This document shows positions 8,121-16,096 of a stretch of 64,000 bases of DNA, in pieces. Source of the stretch: Metapseudomonas boanensis (GTDB lineage Bacteria; Pseudomonadota; Gammaproteobacteria; Pseudomonadales; Pseudomonadaceae); NCBI RefSeq assembly GCF_018704125.1, contig NZ_JAGTIS010000005.1, positions 1 through 64,000 of the forward strand, in the 5' to 3' direction. Under the pieces are notes generated by a model. It did not search any database. It had not been told where the DNA came from and saw only the letters and a list, made by a program, of their open reading frames with translations. Position 1 is the first letter of the stretch. The number at the start of each line of letters is the position of its first letter. Position numbers and translations under genes: made by a program.

Positions 8121-9359
8121 TCAGGCGGCCTGGCGGCTCAGCTTCTGGATCAGGGCCTGGCATTGGTCGGCGTCGAACCACCAGGGGGCGAAGTTGCGCG
8201 GGTCATCGAAGCCATTGGTGATGAGCGAGGCCAGGGCACGCGACTGGCTGGCAGCGGCCAGCAGTTCCAGCAGGTGCGGTGGTGGCGGCAGGAGCATGGT
8301 GTTGGTCCAGCCCACCACGTGCTGGGCGTAGTCCCAATAGCGCTCGAAGGTCTGGCGCATCCAGCCGTCGCTGAAGGCCTGGTCGCCGTGGGCTAGGATC
8401 GCGTCGAGGTAGACCTTGCTGCACTTGGCGGCATTGTTGGAGCCTTGCCCGGTAATCGGGTCGTTCACCACCAGGGCGTCCGCCATGCCGAACACGTGGC
8501 GGCCAGACGGCAGCTCCAACACCGGTTTGCGCACCATCGGGGTGAAGCGGCCGGCAAGGAAGCCCTTGTCGTCGGTCAGTTCCAGCGACTGGCAACGCTC
8601 GGCTTCCCAAGGCAGGTAGCGGCGGACAATCTCCAGGCTCTTGTCCAGATGCTGCTCGGCGGTTTGCACGCCTTGCCAGCAGTCCATCGGGCCGCCGGGG
8701 ACGCCTTCGAAAACCATGATCTCGCAGGGGCCCGTCGTGGTCAGGGCGGGGAACACGAAGTACTCGCCGACGCCCGGAATCAGGTTGAAGGCGACCCGCG
8801 AGAACGGCGACACAGGCTTCATGCCCTTCACGTAGGTCAGCGCCAGGGCGCGCTGCGGCTGCTGGAAGCGGGTACGCTCGGTATCGCGGGGGAACAGGTT
8901 GACGATCTCGCCCTTGCCGGCGGCCAGTAGCACCAGGTCATGGCTGGCGGCGAGCTGCTCCAGCTCCGGCAGCCCGACATCCTGGATCACCAATTCGCCG
9001 CCGCGGCGGCTGAATTCCTCCATCCACACCGGCATCTTCACCCGCTGGTCGACGGACTGGGCGTAGCGCTCCAGCCGCGCCGACCAGCTGAACAGCTGCT
9101 CGCCAGGCTTCTCCGGGTGCGGCACGGTCAGGCCGATGCCTTCGACCGCCGGGCATTCGTCTTCCCAGAAGTTCAGGCCCAGGTCGCGCTCGGTCTGCAG
9201 GGCGGTATTGAACATGCACTGGCTGGACATGACCTTGCCGTTGCGGATTTCCTCACCCGTGCGGTTGGTGGTGAGGGTCACGTGGTAGCCCTTGGCGAGC
9301 AGGCCAAGGGCCAGTTGCAGGCCGGCTTGGCCGGCTCCGACGATGGCGATTCGACGCAT
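8121..9359 (-). CDS. StyA/IifC-like FAD monooxygenase
   Basis: 412 residues, N-terminal FAD-binding motif IAIVGAGQAGLQLALGL at about residues 4-20, a second dinucleotide-region motif DLVLLAAGKGE, and DPITGQGSNNAAKCSK near the flavin. Layout and length match styrene/indole monooxygenase StyA, which takes reduced FAD from a separate reductase and epoxidises aromatic vinyl or indole rings. The partner reductase follows directly. ATG 9359 has an AGGAGAACAAG ribosome site. Databases often mislabel this family as alanine-phosphoribitol ligase. The substrate here is inferred (indole) from operon order. Confidence 0.82.
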   Translation of the reverse strand: MRRIAIVGAGQAGLQLALGLLAKGYHVTLTTNRTGEEIRNGKVMSSQCMFNTALQTERDLGLNFWEDECPAVEGIGLTVPHPEKPGEQLFSWSARLERYAQSVDQRVKMPVWMEEFSRRGGELVIQDVGLPELEQLAASHDLVLLAAGKGEIVNLFPRDTERTRFQQPQRALALTYVKGMKPVSPFSRVAFNLIPGVGEYFVFPALTTTGPCEIMVFEGVPGGPMDCWQGVQTAEQHLDKSLEIVRRYLPWEAERCQSLELTDDKGFLAGRFTPMVRKPVLELPSGRHVFGMADALVVNDPITGQGSNNAAKCSKVYLDAILAHGDQAFSDGWMRQTFERYWDYAQHVVGWTNTMLLPPPPHLLELLAAASQSRALASLITNGFDDPRNFAPWWFDADQCQALIQKLSRQAA

Positions 9360-9447
9360 TCTTGTTCTCCTGACAGGCGACGGTTGGGACTGTGGCGCAA
9401 GGCGGGCGCCGAACAGGCTTTGCAAAAGTCTTTTCATGGGTGGCCGC

Positions 9448-10233
9448 TCACTCGGCCAGACGCGGGATGGCCGGCAGGTTCTGCTCCGGGCCCATCACCG
9501 AGTAGCCGCCATCAACGGCGTAATCCGCGCCGGTGACGAAGCTGGCGGCCGGCGAGCAGAGGAAGGCCACCACGTTGGCCACCTCGGCCGGGTCGCCGAG
9601 GCGCCCCAACAAGTGGTAGGACGCTGCCACGGCATCAGCCTTGGCACGGTCGCCCCCGGCGACTTCGCTGATCACCCGCGACCAGGTCCAGCCCGGCGAC
9701 ACCGAGTTGACCCGGATACCATCGGCGGCCAGGTCCATGGCCATGCTGCGGGTCAGCTGCAGCATCGCCGCCTTGGACACCGGGTAGAGCCAGCGGCCGG
9801 TCTGCGCGCACTTGGCCGAGATGGAGGTGAAGTTGACGATGCAGCCACCGCGCGCCTTGAGGTCGGCATGCACGGCCTGGGTCAGCACCACGGACGACAC
9901 CAGGTTCACATCCAGCGCCTGCAGCCAGTCCTGGCGGCCGGAAGCAAAGCCTTCGTCGCCATAGGTGCAGGCCAGGTTGATCAGCGTGTCGATGCCACCG
10001 AAGCAGGCACGCACCTCCTCCACGGCATCGGCTACGCAGGCGTCATCGGTGATGTCGACGGGGAAGAACACCGCTCTTTCGCCCAGTTCGGCGGCAGCTT
10101 GCTGGCCACCCTCGCGGTCGATGTCGAACAGGGCGACGCGGTAGCCGGCATCGATCAGGGCACGGGCGACGGCGCAGCCGATCAAGGTAGCGCCACCGCT
10201 GACGATGGCTGCCTTATCAGGATTGCGGGACAT
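9448..10233 (-). CDS. Short-chain dehydrogenase/reductase (IifB-like)
   Basis: 261-residue Rossmann SDR. The cofactor motif is SGGATLIG (residues 12-19), a variant of TGxxxGIG; NLACTYG replaces NNAG; the catalytic Ser is in NFTSISA and the Tyr-Lys pair in YPVSK. DVNLVSSVV and VSPGW are also typical. In indole-oxidation clusters an SDR of this position oxidises the cis-2,3-dihydrodiol of indole to 3-hydroxyindolin-2-one; that role is inferred here. Ten bases separate it from the upstream hydrolase-like gene and 88 from the monooxygenase. Confidence 0.78.
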   Translation of the reverse strand: MSRNPDKAAIVSGGATLIGCAVARALIDAGYRVALFDIDREGGQQAAAELGERAVFFPVDITDDACVADAVEEVRACFGGIDTLINLACTYGDEGFASGRQDWLQALDVNLVSSVVLTQAVHADLKARGGCIVNFTSISAKCAQTGRWLYPVSKAAMLQLTRSMAMDLAADGIRVNSVSPGWTWSRVISEVAGGDRAKADAVAASYHLLGRLGDPAEVANVVAFLCSPAASFVTGADYAVDGGYSVMGPEQNLPAIPRLAE

Positions 10234-10243
10234 GGGCGGCTCC

Positions 10244-11491
10244 TCAGCGGGACTTGTCGGCGCTGGAGGCCCAGCTCGGCATCAGGGTGTTGGACGGCTG
10301 GCTTTCGTCGAGCAGCTTCTGTGCGGTCTCGCGCCCGGCCACGGGTAATCCGGTGGGATCGAGCAGGCCGATCTGCACCAGCACGCTGGCCTGATCCCAG
10401 TAGATGTGTTCGTGGTAGAGCTTGGGTCCGCGGAACTTCACTACCCCGAGCATGGGGATCTCGACGCGCTTGCCGGTGGGCGCGACGCCCGGCAGCATCC
10501 AGTCGATCTCGCTGTCGTGGGTGAAGGTCATGATGAATTCGTCGACGATCTGCGAGGCGCCAACCGTGCGCGAGATGGGCGTCAACGCCATGTCCTTCGG
10601 GTTGTTGTGGACGAAATGATGCTGGTAGAAGCGGCTCAGCTCGCGGTAGCCCACCCCGCCGGTCATCGTCGGGATGTGGTTGACGTAGGGCTCGGCGACC
10701 ATGGTGGCCATCGTGGCGGGCACGTCGCGGGTGTCGAACTCGTGGCGGATATGCTCTTCCCAGAGGTCGGAGAGGTTGTAGTCCGGGCCGAGGGTGCGGC
10801 GCAGTGCGGCGATGCTGCGTTCGTGGGCCAGCAAAGCGGCGGGCTTGTTGTAGTGGTCGCCTTGCGGACGGGCGAAGGCATGGTCGACGCCCGGATAGAC
10901 GTACAGCTCGACGCCCGGCAGACGCCCCAGTCCTTCAACGATCGCAGCACGGGCCTCGACCGGGCAGTAGGCGTCCAGTTCAGCCAGGTGCAGCACCAGG
11001 CGACGGCCCTGCAGCCCTTCGGCTTCCTGCAGCGCGTGTTCGATGCCGACGCCGTAGTAACCCACTGCGCAGGCCACTTCTGGCAGGCGGCAGCCGGCCA
11101 GGTAGGCCAGCTTGCCGCCCAGGCAGTAGCCGACCACACCCAGTTCGCCGGCGTTGCATTCGTCCAGGGCCTTCAGGGCCTGGAGACTGCTGCGGATATC
11201 CTCGACGCCGAGCGCTTCATTGAAGCCTTGATAGAGGGCGAAGGCGCGGCCGAAGTCGGCCTCGGTGTAAGCCAGGTCGACGCCACGCTCCTGGCGCCAG
11301 TAGAGGTCCGGCACCAGCACGGTGTAGCCCTCTTCGGCCAGCAGGTCCGCGACATCTCGCATCGCCTGGTTGACGCCGAAGATTTCCTGGCACAGGACGA
11401 TGCCCGGCCCACGGCCGTCCACCGAGGTCGCCAGGTAGGCCTGGAATTGTTCACCGGACGCTGCCGGAACGCTGACATAACGGCCTTTCAT
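10244..11491 (-). CDS. Dienelactone hydrolase - SnoaL-like fusion (IifA-like candidate)
   Basis: 415 residues in two parts. Residues 1-235 are a dienelactone-hydrolase alpha/beta fold with an intact triad: Cys123 in GYCLGG, Asp173 in AELDAYCP, His204 in GVDHAF, plus Glu36 in CQEIFG. Residues about 240-400 are a SnoaL/NTF2-like domain. It is the first gene of the operon. In indole clusters the equivalent step is cofactor-free oxygenation and opening of 3-hydroxyindolin-2-one, so the alpha/beta-hydrolase fold is plausible, but which domain does this is unknown. ATG 11491 (MKGRYVSVP) is used because upstream sequence is unrelated. Confidence 0.75.
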   Translation of the reverse strand: MKGRYVSVPAASGEQFQAYLATSVDGRGPGIVLCQEIFGVNQAMRDVADLLAEEGYTVLVPDLYWRQERGVDLAYTEADFGRAFALYQGFNEALGVEDIRSSLQALKALDECNAGELGVVGYCLGGKLAYLAGCRLPEVACAVGYYGVGIEHALQEAEGLQGRRLVLHLAELDAYCPVEARAAIVEGLGRLPGVELYVYPGVDHAFARPQGDHYNKPAALLAHERSIAALRRTLGPDYNLSDLWEEHIRHEFDTRDVPATMATMVAEPYVNHIPTMTGGVGYRELSRFYQHHFVHNNPKDMALTPISRTVGASQIVDEFIMTFTHDSEIDWMLPGVAPTGKRVEIPMLGVVKFRGPKLYHEHIYWDQASVLVQIGLLDPTGLPVAGRETAQKLLDESQPSNTLMPSWASSADKSR

Positions 11492-11630
11492 GAGATGCCT
11501 CCAACGGTTGGGGGAACGTTGGAGGCGATCTTCCGCGCACGGCGCCGGGCTCACTATCCGCTTGCTGCAAACAGCGTCCGCTACATGCAGGAAATTTCGG
11601 CAGGTGTTTTTTTAAGGCCGGTGCCGTCCT

Positions 11631-11691
11631 GTAGGAGCCAGCTTGCTGGCGAATCGTGCGCACGGCCCTTCGCGAGCAAGCTCGCTCCTAC
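11631..11691. repeat. REP pair
   Basis: GTAGGAGCCAGCTTGCTGGC...CGCGAGCAAGCTCGCTCCTAC, spacer ATCGTGCGCACGGCCC. The sequence is the same mixed-arm pair as at 209-269. It lies 140 bases upstream of the DLH-SnoaL gene, in the 600-base gap between that gene and the AraC regulator. Confidence 0.85.
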
Positions 11692-11820
11692 AGGGGCCAT
11701 CATCCTCAATGGATTGGTTGGGAAGAGGGGCTTCTGGCAGACCTGCGGCCTGCTTTGCAAATGAATTGACTCTGTCTGCGCTAGCGGTTGCCAAGAATAG
11801 ACCGTCAAGCGAAGAGCCTT

Positions 11821-11875
11821 GTAGGAGCGAGCTTGCTCGCGAAAAGGTCCGATTCGCGAGCAAGCTCGCTCCTAC
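11821..11875. repeat. REP pair
   Basis: GTAGGAGCGAGCTTGCTCGC...GCGAGCAAGCTCGCTCCTAC around AAAAGGTCCGATT. Both arms are of the GCTCGC type. Second REP pair in the gap 11492-12090; the rest of that gap holds no gene I can support. Confidence 0.85.
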
Positions 11876-12090
11876 AGCCCCCCTCCGATGGAGCGCGGGC
11901 AGACGGAGTTGAGGTAGCCTGGCGCGGCTCTTGCTGCTTCATTCACCAGACCCCGGCGAGGGTACAAAAAGAAACAGACAGGCATGCGGTGTTATCCGGT
12001 GACTGCAAGGACTATCCAGATCCTGCAGTTACCCCGCTCCACAACCGCGCGCCCTGCCTTGATAACGTGCATTGCGAGTGAGGTGAACCG

Positions 12091-13119
12091 ATGAGCCAGG
12101 AACCGACCCCGGGGGACGGCGGCAACCGTTTTCTCAGAACACCCTTGTTCACGCCGCAGAACCAACTGTTCCTGCTCAACGACCTGAACGCGATCCGCGA
12201 GGGCGTTGGCGGCGTCTTCAAGCCGCACGACCTGTCCCCGCTGCGCCCTGGCGAGCGGGTCAGCGCCAGCATGCACCACGTTTCCCGCGGACGCCTGTCG
12301 CTGAACCGTCTGGAATACGGCGCCACTGTGGATATCGACCCCGGCCGGCTCGAGTCCTTCTACCTGGTGCAGGTGCCCATTCAAGGGCGCGCCCGCATCA
12401 AGTGCGGCGGCCACAGCTTCATCTCGACCCCGGAACTGGCCTCGCTGATTTCCCCCGACCTGCCGCTGTGGATGCGCTGGGAGGCCGACGCACCGCAGCT
12501 GGCGCTGCGCATCGACCAGAGCGAGATGCGCCACCACTGCGCTCAGCATCTGGGGTATGTCCCGGACAAGGCCCTGGAGTTCAGCCCCGAGCTGGACCTG
12601 CGCAACCCCGGCGGGCGCTACTTCCTGCAGTTGCTGGAAATGCTGGTGGATGCCATCGCTCAAACGCAGCACCCGATCCACCAGCCGCTGGTGCTCAAGC
12701 AGTTCGAGTCGGTGCTGCTCAACGCGCTCATCTACGGCCAGCCGCACAACTTCCGTGAGCGCATGGAAGGTGATGGCCGCCCACGGGGCATCTCGCCGCA
12801 CTTCGTCCGGCGCACCGAGGAATACATGCGCGCCCACGCCCACGAGCCGTTGACGATCGAACAACTGGCCGAATACGCCGGCGTCAGCGTGCGCACCCTG
12901 TTCGCCGGGTTTCGCGAGTTCTGCGACACCAGCCCGATGGCCTATCTGCGCAACCTGCGCCTGGAGCAGGTGCATCTGGAGCTCTCGCGCCAGCCCCAGG
13001 CGTCGGTCACCGACGTGGCCTTCAAATGGGGTTTTGCCCACCTCGGCCGCTTCGCCCAGGAATACAAACGCCGCTACGGCTGCCTGCCGTCGGAAACGCT
13101 GCGCTTTCGCGCCGAGTGA
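12091..13119 (+). CDS. AraC-family regulator of the monooxygenase operon
   Basis: 342 residues: an N-terminal AraC-binding-type cupin domain (about 1-210, MHHVSRGRLSLNRLEYGA region) and two helix-turn-helix motifs at about 240-335 (LTIEQLAEYAGVSVRTLF and SVTDVAFKWGFAHLGRF, ending YKRRYGCLPSETLR). The GAGGTG ribosome site is eight bases before ATG 12091. It is divergent from the five-gene operon at 6580-11491 and is probably its activator; indole clusters also carry a divergent AraC regulator. Confidence 0.85.
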   Translation: MSQEPTPGDGGNRFLRTPLFTPQNQLFLLNDLNAIREGVGGVFKPHDLSPLRPGERVSASMHHVSRGRLSLNRLEYGATVDIDPGRLESFYLVQVPIQGRARIKCGGHSFISTPELASLISPDLPLWMRWEADAPQLALRIDQSEMRHHCAQHLGYVPDKALEFSPELDLRNPGGRYFLQLLEMLVDAIAQTQHPIHQPLVLKQFESVLLNALIYGQPHNFRERMEGDGRPRGISPHFVRRTEEYMRAHAHEPLTIEQLAEYAGVSVRTLFAGFREFCDTSPMAYLRNLRLEQVHLELSRQPQASVTDVAFKWGFAHLGRFAQEYKRRYGCLPSETLRFRAE

Positions 13120-13335
13120 CGAGGTATCGGGCGGAAATCAGGTCCGCCCACTTTAAATGCATTTTTTTTGCACTTAACCAGCAATTCTATTCATTAGCCT
13201 TCAGCAAGCAGTCTCCGTAGCATCTCCCCATCAACGCCTGATGAGCAGCGCGCAGACGCTGCCAGGGCGAATAACCCTGCTGCAGACATTTCCATAGTCC
13301 AGGGACGGACACCCCACCCTGAGTGGGATTTAGAC

Positions 13336-13359
13336 AGGGCCGCAAGGCCCTTTATTTTT
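13336..13359 (+). terminator. Rho-independent terminator, source transcript unclear
   Basis: AGGGCC-GCAA-GGCCCT followed by TTATTTTT. It lies 217 bases after the AraC stop codon and 25 bases before the HPP gene, so it either ends a long AraC 3' tail or a separate small RNA from 13130-13335. Upstream of it another inverted pair (CACCCTGAGTGGG, 13318-13328) is present. Confidence 0.75.
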
Positions 13360-13383
13360 GTTCACTGCCAATGCTTCTTCTCC

Positions 13384-14553
13384 ATGCCTGAAACTCCATT
13401 GCGACTTTGGTTAAAACGACTTCGCCCTGCCGCCAGCAGCGCGTCCCCACGGGAATGGTTGCGTACGGCCCTCGGCGCCTGCGTGGCCGTCACCCTCGCC
13501 ATCTATGCCAACAGCCTCGGCTTCGGCGGTGACCTGGCGTCACGCCTGGCCGCTCCCTTCGCCGCGTCGTCGGTGCTGCTGTTCGCGCTTCCCTCCAGCC
13601 CCTTGGCCCAGCCCTGGCCGGTAATGGTCGGCAACCTGCTGGCTGCCTGTATCGGCTTGCTGGTGGCACAGTGGGTACAGCCGCCCTTGCTGGCCGCCAG
13701 TGTGGCGATCGTCCTCGCCATCGTCAGCCTGCACGCGTTGCGCTGCCTGCATCCGCCGAGTTGCGCGGTGGCGCTTGCCGTCACCCTGGGGGGGGCGCTG
13801 CCAATAGAGCAAAGTCTGCTCGTACTCGGCACGGTGCTGCTGGGCTCCTTGGTGCTGGTGGGCGTCGCCATGCTCTACAACAACCTCAGCGGCATGCCCT
13901 ACCCGCGTGCCTTGGCCCAGCCGACTGAAAATCCGCATCACACGGCGGATCCGCTGCCGGGCGAGCGCAACGGCATCGAACCGGTCGACCTCGACCAGGC
14001 ACTGGAGGAGTTCGGCGGTTTCGTCGATGTCACCCGCGATGACTTGCAGCACCTGCTGCAACTGATCGAAAAGCACGCCTTGCGCCGCCGCATGGGCGAT
14101 CTGAAGGCGGAGCGCTTCATGTCCCGCGACCTGCGCACTGTCCAGCCAGAAACGCCAGTGAGCGAGGCCTGGGGCGTACTCGACCAGCACCACATCAAGG
14201 CACTTCCGGTGCTGGATGCCCAGCAGAAACTGGTGGGCATCCTCACGCTCGCCGACCTGCTCGGCCACGCCATGGGCGCTGCGCCGCGGACCTGGATGGA
14301 GCGCTTGCGCAGCCGCCGGGATATCCCCGTCTCGCGCCTGATGACGCAATCGGTGCGTTGCGCCAGGACGGATACGCCACTGGAAGACCTGGTTTCGCTG
14401 CTGTCCGATCAGGGCCTGCATTGCCTGCCCGTGCTGGACGAAGGCAGCCAACTGGTCGGCATCGTCACCCAGAGCGACCTGATCGCCACGCTGTACCGGC
14501 TGTGGCTGAACGACTCCGAAAACGAGGCAGCGCCGATGAGGCTCGCCAGTTAG
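13384..14553 (+). CDS. HPP-family membrane protein with two CBS domains
   Basis: 389 residues. The first half is an HPP domain with about four or five hydrophobic segments (residues 25-175) and the motif LHPPSCAVAL that names the family; homologues include nitrite transporters of cyanobacteria and chloroplasts. Residues 235-375 hold a CBS pair (MSRDLRTVQPETPVSEAW and MTQSVRCARTDTPLEDLV), which usually bind adenosyl nucleotides. Its stop codon overlaps that of the convergent LysR gene by four bases. Substrate is unknown. Confidence 0.83.
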   Translation: MPETPLRLWLKRLRPAASSASPREWLRTALGACVAVTLAIYANSLGFGGDLASRLAAPFAASSVLLFALPSSPLAQPWPVMVGNLLAACIGLLVAQWVQPPLLAASVAIVLAIVSLHALRCLHPPSCAVALAVTLGGALPIEQSLLVLGTVLLGSLVLVGVAMLYNNLSGMPYPRALAQPTENPHHTADPLPGERNGIEPVDLDQALEEFGGFVDVTRDDLQHLLQLIEKHALRRRMGDLKAERFMSRDLRTVQPETPVSEAWGVLDQHHIKALPVLDAQQKLVGILTLADLLGHAMGAAPRTWMERLRSRRDIPVSRLMTQSVRCARTDTPLEDLVSLLSDQGLHCLPVLDEGSQLVGIVTQSDLIATLYRLWLNDSENEAAPMRLAS

Positions 14554-15410
14554 ATCAGCTCGCCACCCAGCGACCAGTCGATGTCATCGGCCACCACCTC
14601 GCGGAGGATGCCGATGGCCTCGCGCAACGCGGGCGAATCCTTGTCGCGCGAATAGACCAGGTAGGTCGGATAGGTGAACTCGGGGGCCATCTCGACCCGC
14701 TCCAGCGCACCACTGTCCAGATGCCGTTGGGCCACGCGGGTGCGGAAGTAGCCGCTGCCGCCGCATTGCAGGATGTATTGCAGTGCCATCGGCGGCAGGT
14801 TGGTGCTTACTGCCGCGCGCGCCTTGTCAGGCAACGCGACATCGTGGCGCTGGCGAAACTCCGGGCCCCAGTCGTTGTACAGGTAAGGCTCCGGATTGAT
14901 CGTCGAGCGCACATGGATGAGCTTTTCTTCCAGCAGCAATTCGACCTGCATGCCAGGCCAGTAGTCAGGCCGGTAGACCAGCGCGGCATCCAGCAAGCCG
15001 AGGCGCAGTTGCTGTTGCACGTGCCCCGCCTCCCCTACCTCGGCGCGCACCGCGTGGGACGGCATCCGTTGGCGCAGGCGGATCACCCAATTGAGGATCA
15101 GCGGGTTGCACAGGCTCACCTCTCCGCCGACGTTGAGCATGTCGCGATAGCCTTGGGGCAAGGGCAGATCGCGCCGTGCCGCCTCCCAGGTCTGCAGCAA
15201 CTGATTGGCGTAGGCGACGAACACCTCGCCATCGGCGGTCAACTTCGCACCTGCGCGGTTTCGTACGAAGAGCCGGCAGTCCAACTGCTGCTCCAGGTTA
15301 TGCACCCGTGCAGTGATGGTGGTCTGAGTGACATGCAGGCGCTCGGCGGCGGCAATGAAACTGCCGCTGCGGACGATTTCCAGAAAGGTGCGCGCCAGGT
15401 CGATATCCAT
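14550..15410 (-). CDS. LysR-family transcriptional regulator
   Basis: 286 residues. The N-terminal winged helix reads FLEIVRSGSFIAAAERLHVTQTTITARVHNLE (in two motifs, about 7-40) and the remainder is a LysR substrate-binding domain. No obvious divergent target: the neighbour on its promoter side is the minus-strand SnoaL gene, and its 3' end overlaps the HPP gene. Regulon unknown. Confidence 0.88.
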   Translation of the reverse strand: MDIDLARTFLEIVRSGSFIAAAERLHVTQTTITARVHNLEQQLDCRLFVRNRAGAKLTADGEVFVAYANQLLQTWEAARRDLPLPQGYRDMLNVGGEVSLCNPLILNWVIRLRQRMPSHAVRAEVGEAGHVQQQLRLGLLDAALVYRPDYWPGMQVELLLEEKLIHVRSTINPEPYLYNDWGPEFRQRHDVALPDKARAAVSTNLPPMALQYILQCGGSGYFRTRVAQRHLDSGALERVEMAPEFTYPTYLVYSRDKDSPALREAIGILREVVADDIDWSLGGELI

Positions 15411-15493
15411 GGGCTTGCTCGCGGGATGGGCGGGAAACGCAGGATTCTAGCGGCTGGAGGGCTAGGCCGTCAGGGATGTCTTGGGCCCACCAT

Positions 15494-15529
15494 CCCTCAC
15501 CCCAGCCCTCTTCGGGAGGGAGCGGGGTC
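15494..15529. repeat. CCCTC/GAGGG inverted repeat
   Basis: ACCCCAGCCCTC-TTCG-GGAGGGAGCGGGGT forms a hairpin just after the 3' end of the SnoaL gene (minus strand). Similar CCCTCTCC / GGAGAGGG repeats are at about 20660-20706, 21880-21921 and 25944-25967. No T-run is present, so I call it a dispersed repeat rather than a terminator. Confidence 0.6.
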
Positions 15530-15534
15530 TTCGC

Positions 15535-15978
15535 TTAAGGCTTTGCATCGAACAATGCCTTGCCACTTTCCATATCGAAGGGCGCGGAGAAATGCTCGTG
15601 GACGATCATCCACTGCCCGCCACGCTTGGTCAGGCATTGGGTGCCACGCATCCAACTGGATTTTTCCACGCCATCCTCAATTCCGCCGCAACGGCAGAGG
15701 AAGTGCAGGAAGGCCACGCGGGCATCGGCCAGGATGGTCGGTTCGCTGGGCTCGAAGACACCGTCACCGCTACACATTTCCATGCAGTTGCGCCAATGCT
15801 GGGCATAGGCCTGGATGCCTTTGAACTGCAATTGCAGAATGGCGTCATAGGCGACCACGTCCGGCGCGTAGCAGGCCACCACGCCCTCCACGTCCTTGGC
15901 GCGGGCCGCTTTCAGCCACTTATTGAACAGTTCATGCACGTCGAGTTCGGCAGTTGCCTTCTGGGTTTCGCTGTTCAT
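15535..15978 (-). CDS. SnoaL-like / SgcJ-type NTF2-fold protein
   Basis: 147 residues with the cone-shaped NTF2 fold pattern: DVHELFNKWLKAARAKDVEGVVACYAPDVVAYD (read in two parts), then WMRGTQCLTKRGGQWMIVHEHFSAPFD at the end, typical of DUF4440/SgcJ proteins. ATG 15978 has a GGAGAACGACA ribosome site. It lies 118 bases downstream of the ECF42 sigma gene; SnoaL-like proteins are common partners of ECF41/ECF42 loci. Biochemical role unknown. Confidence 0.75.
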   Translation of the reverse strand: MNSETQKATAELDVHELFNKWLKAARAKDVEGVVACYAPDVVAYDAILQLQFKGIQAYAQHWRNCMEMCSGDGVFEPSEPTILADARVAFLHFLCRCGGIEDGVEKSSWMRGTQCLTKRGGQWMIVHEHFSAPFDMESGKALFDAKP

Positions 15979-16096
15979 TGTCGTTCTCCGTTTCCATGTG
16001 TCGGGCCCTGCCGGCATCAGCCAGCAGCTTCACCCCTTGTCGTTCACCGGACATGTGGATCGACAACGGTCAGAGCCAACCCGACGGGTGGTGACG

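Noticed and set aside
9292-11764. Long plus-strand frames opposite the SDR and DLH genes
   Set aside because: Antisense to intact genes with catalytic motifs; composition typical of reverse-strand shadows.
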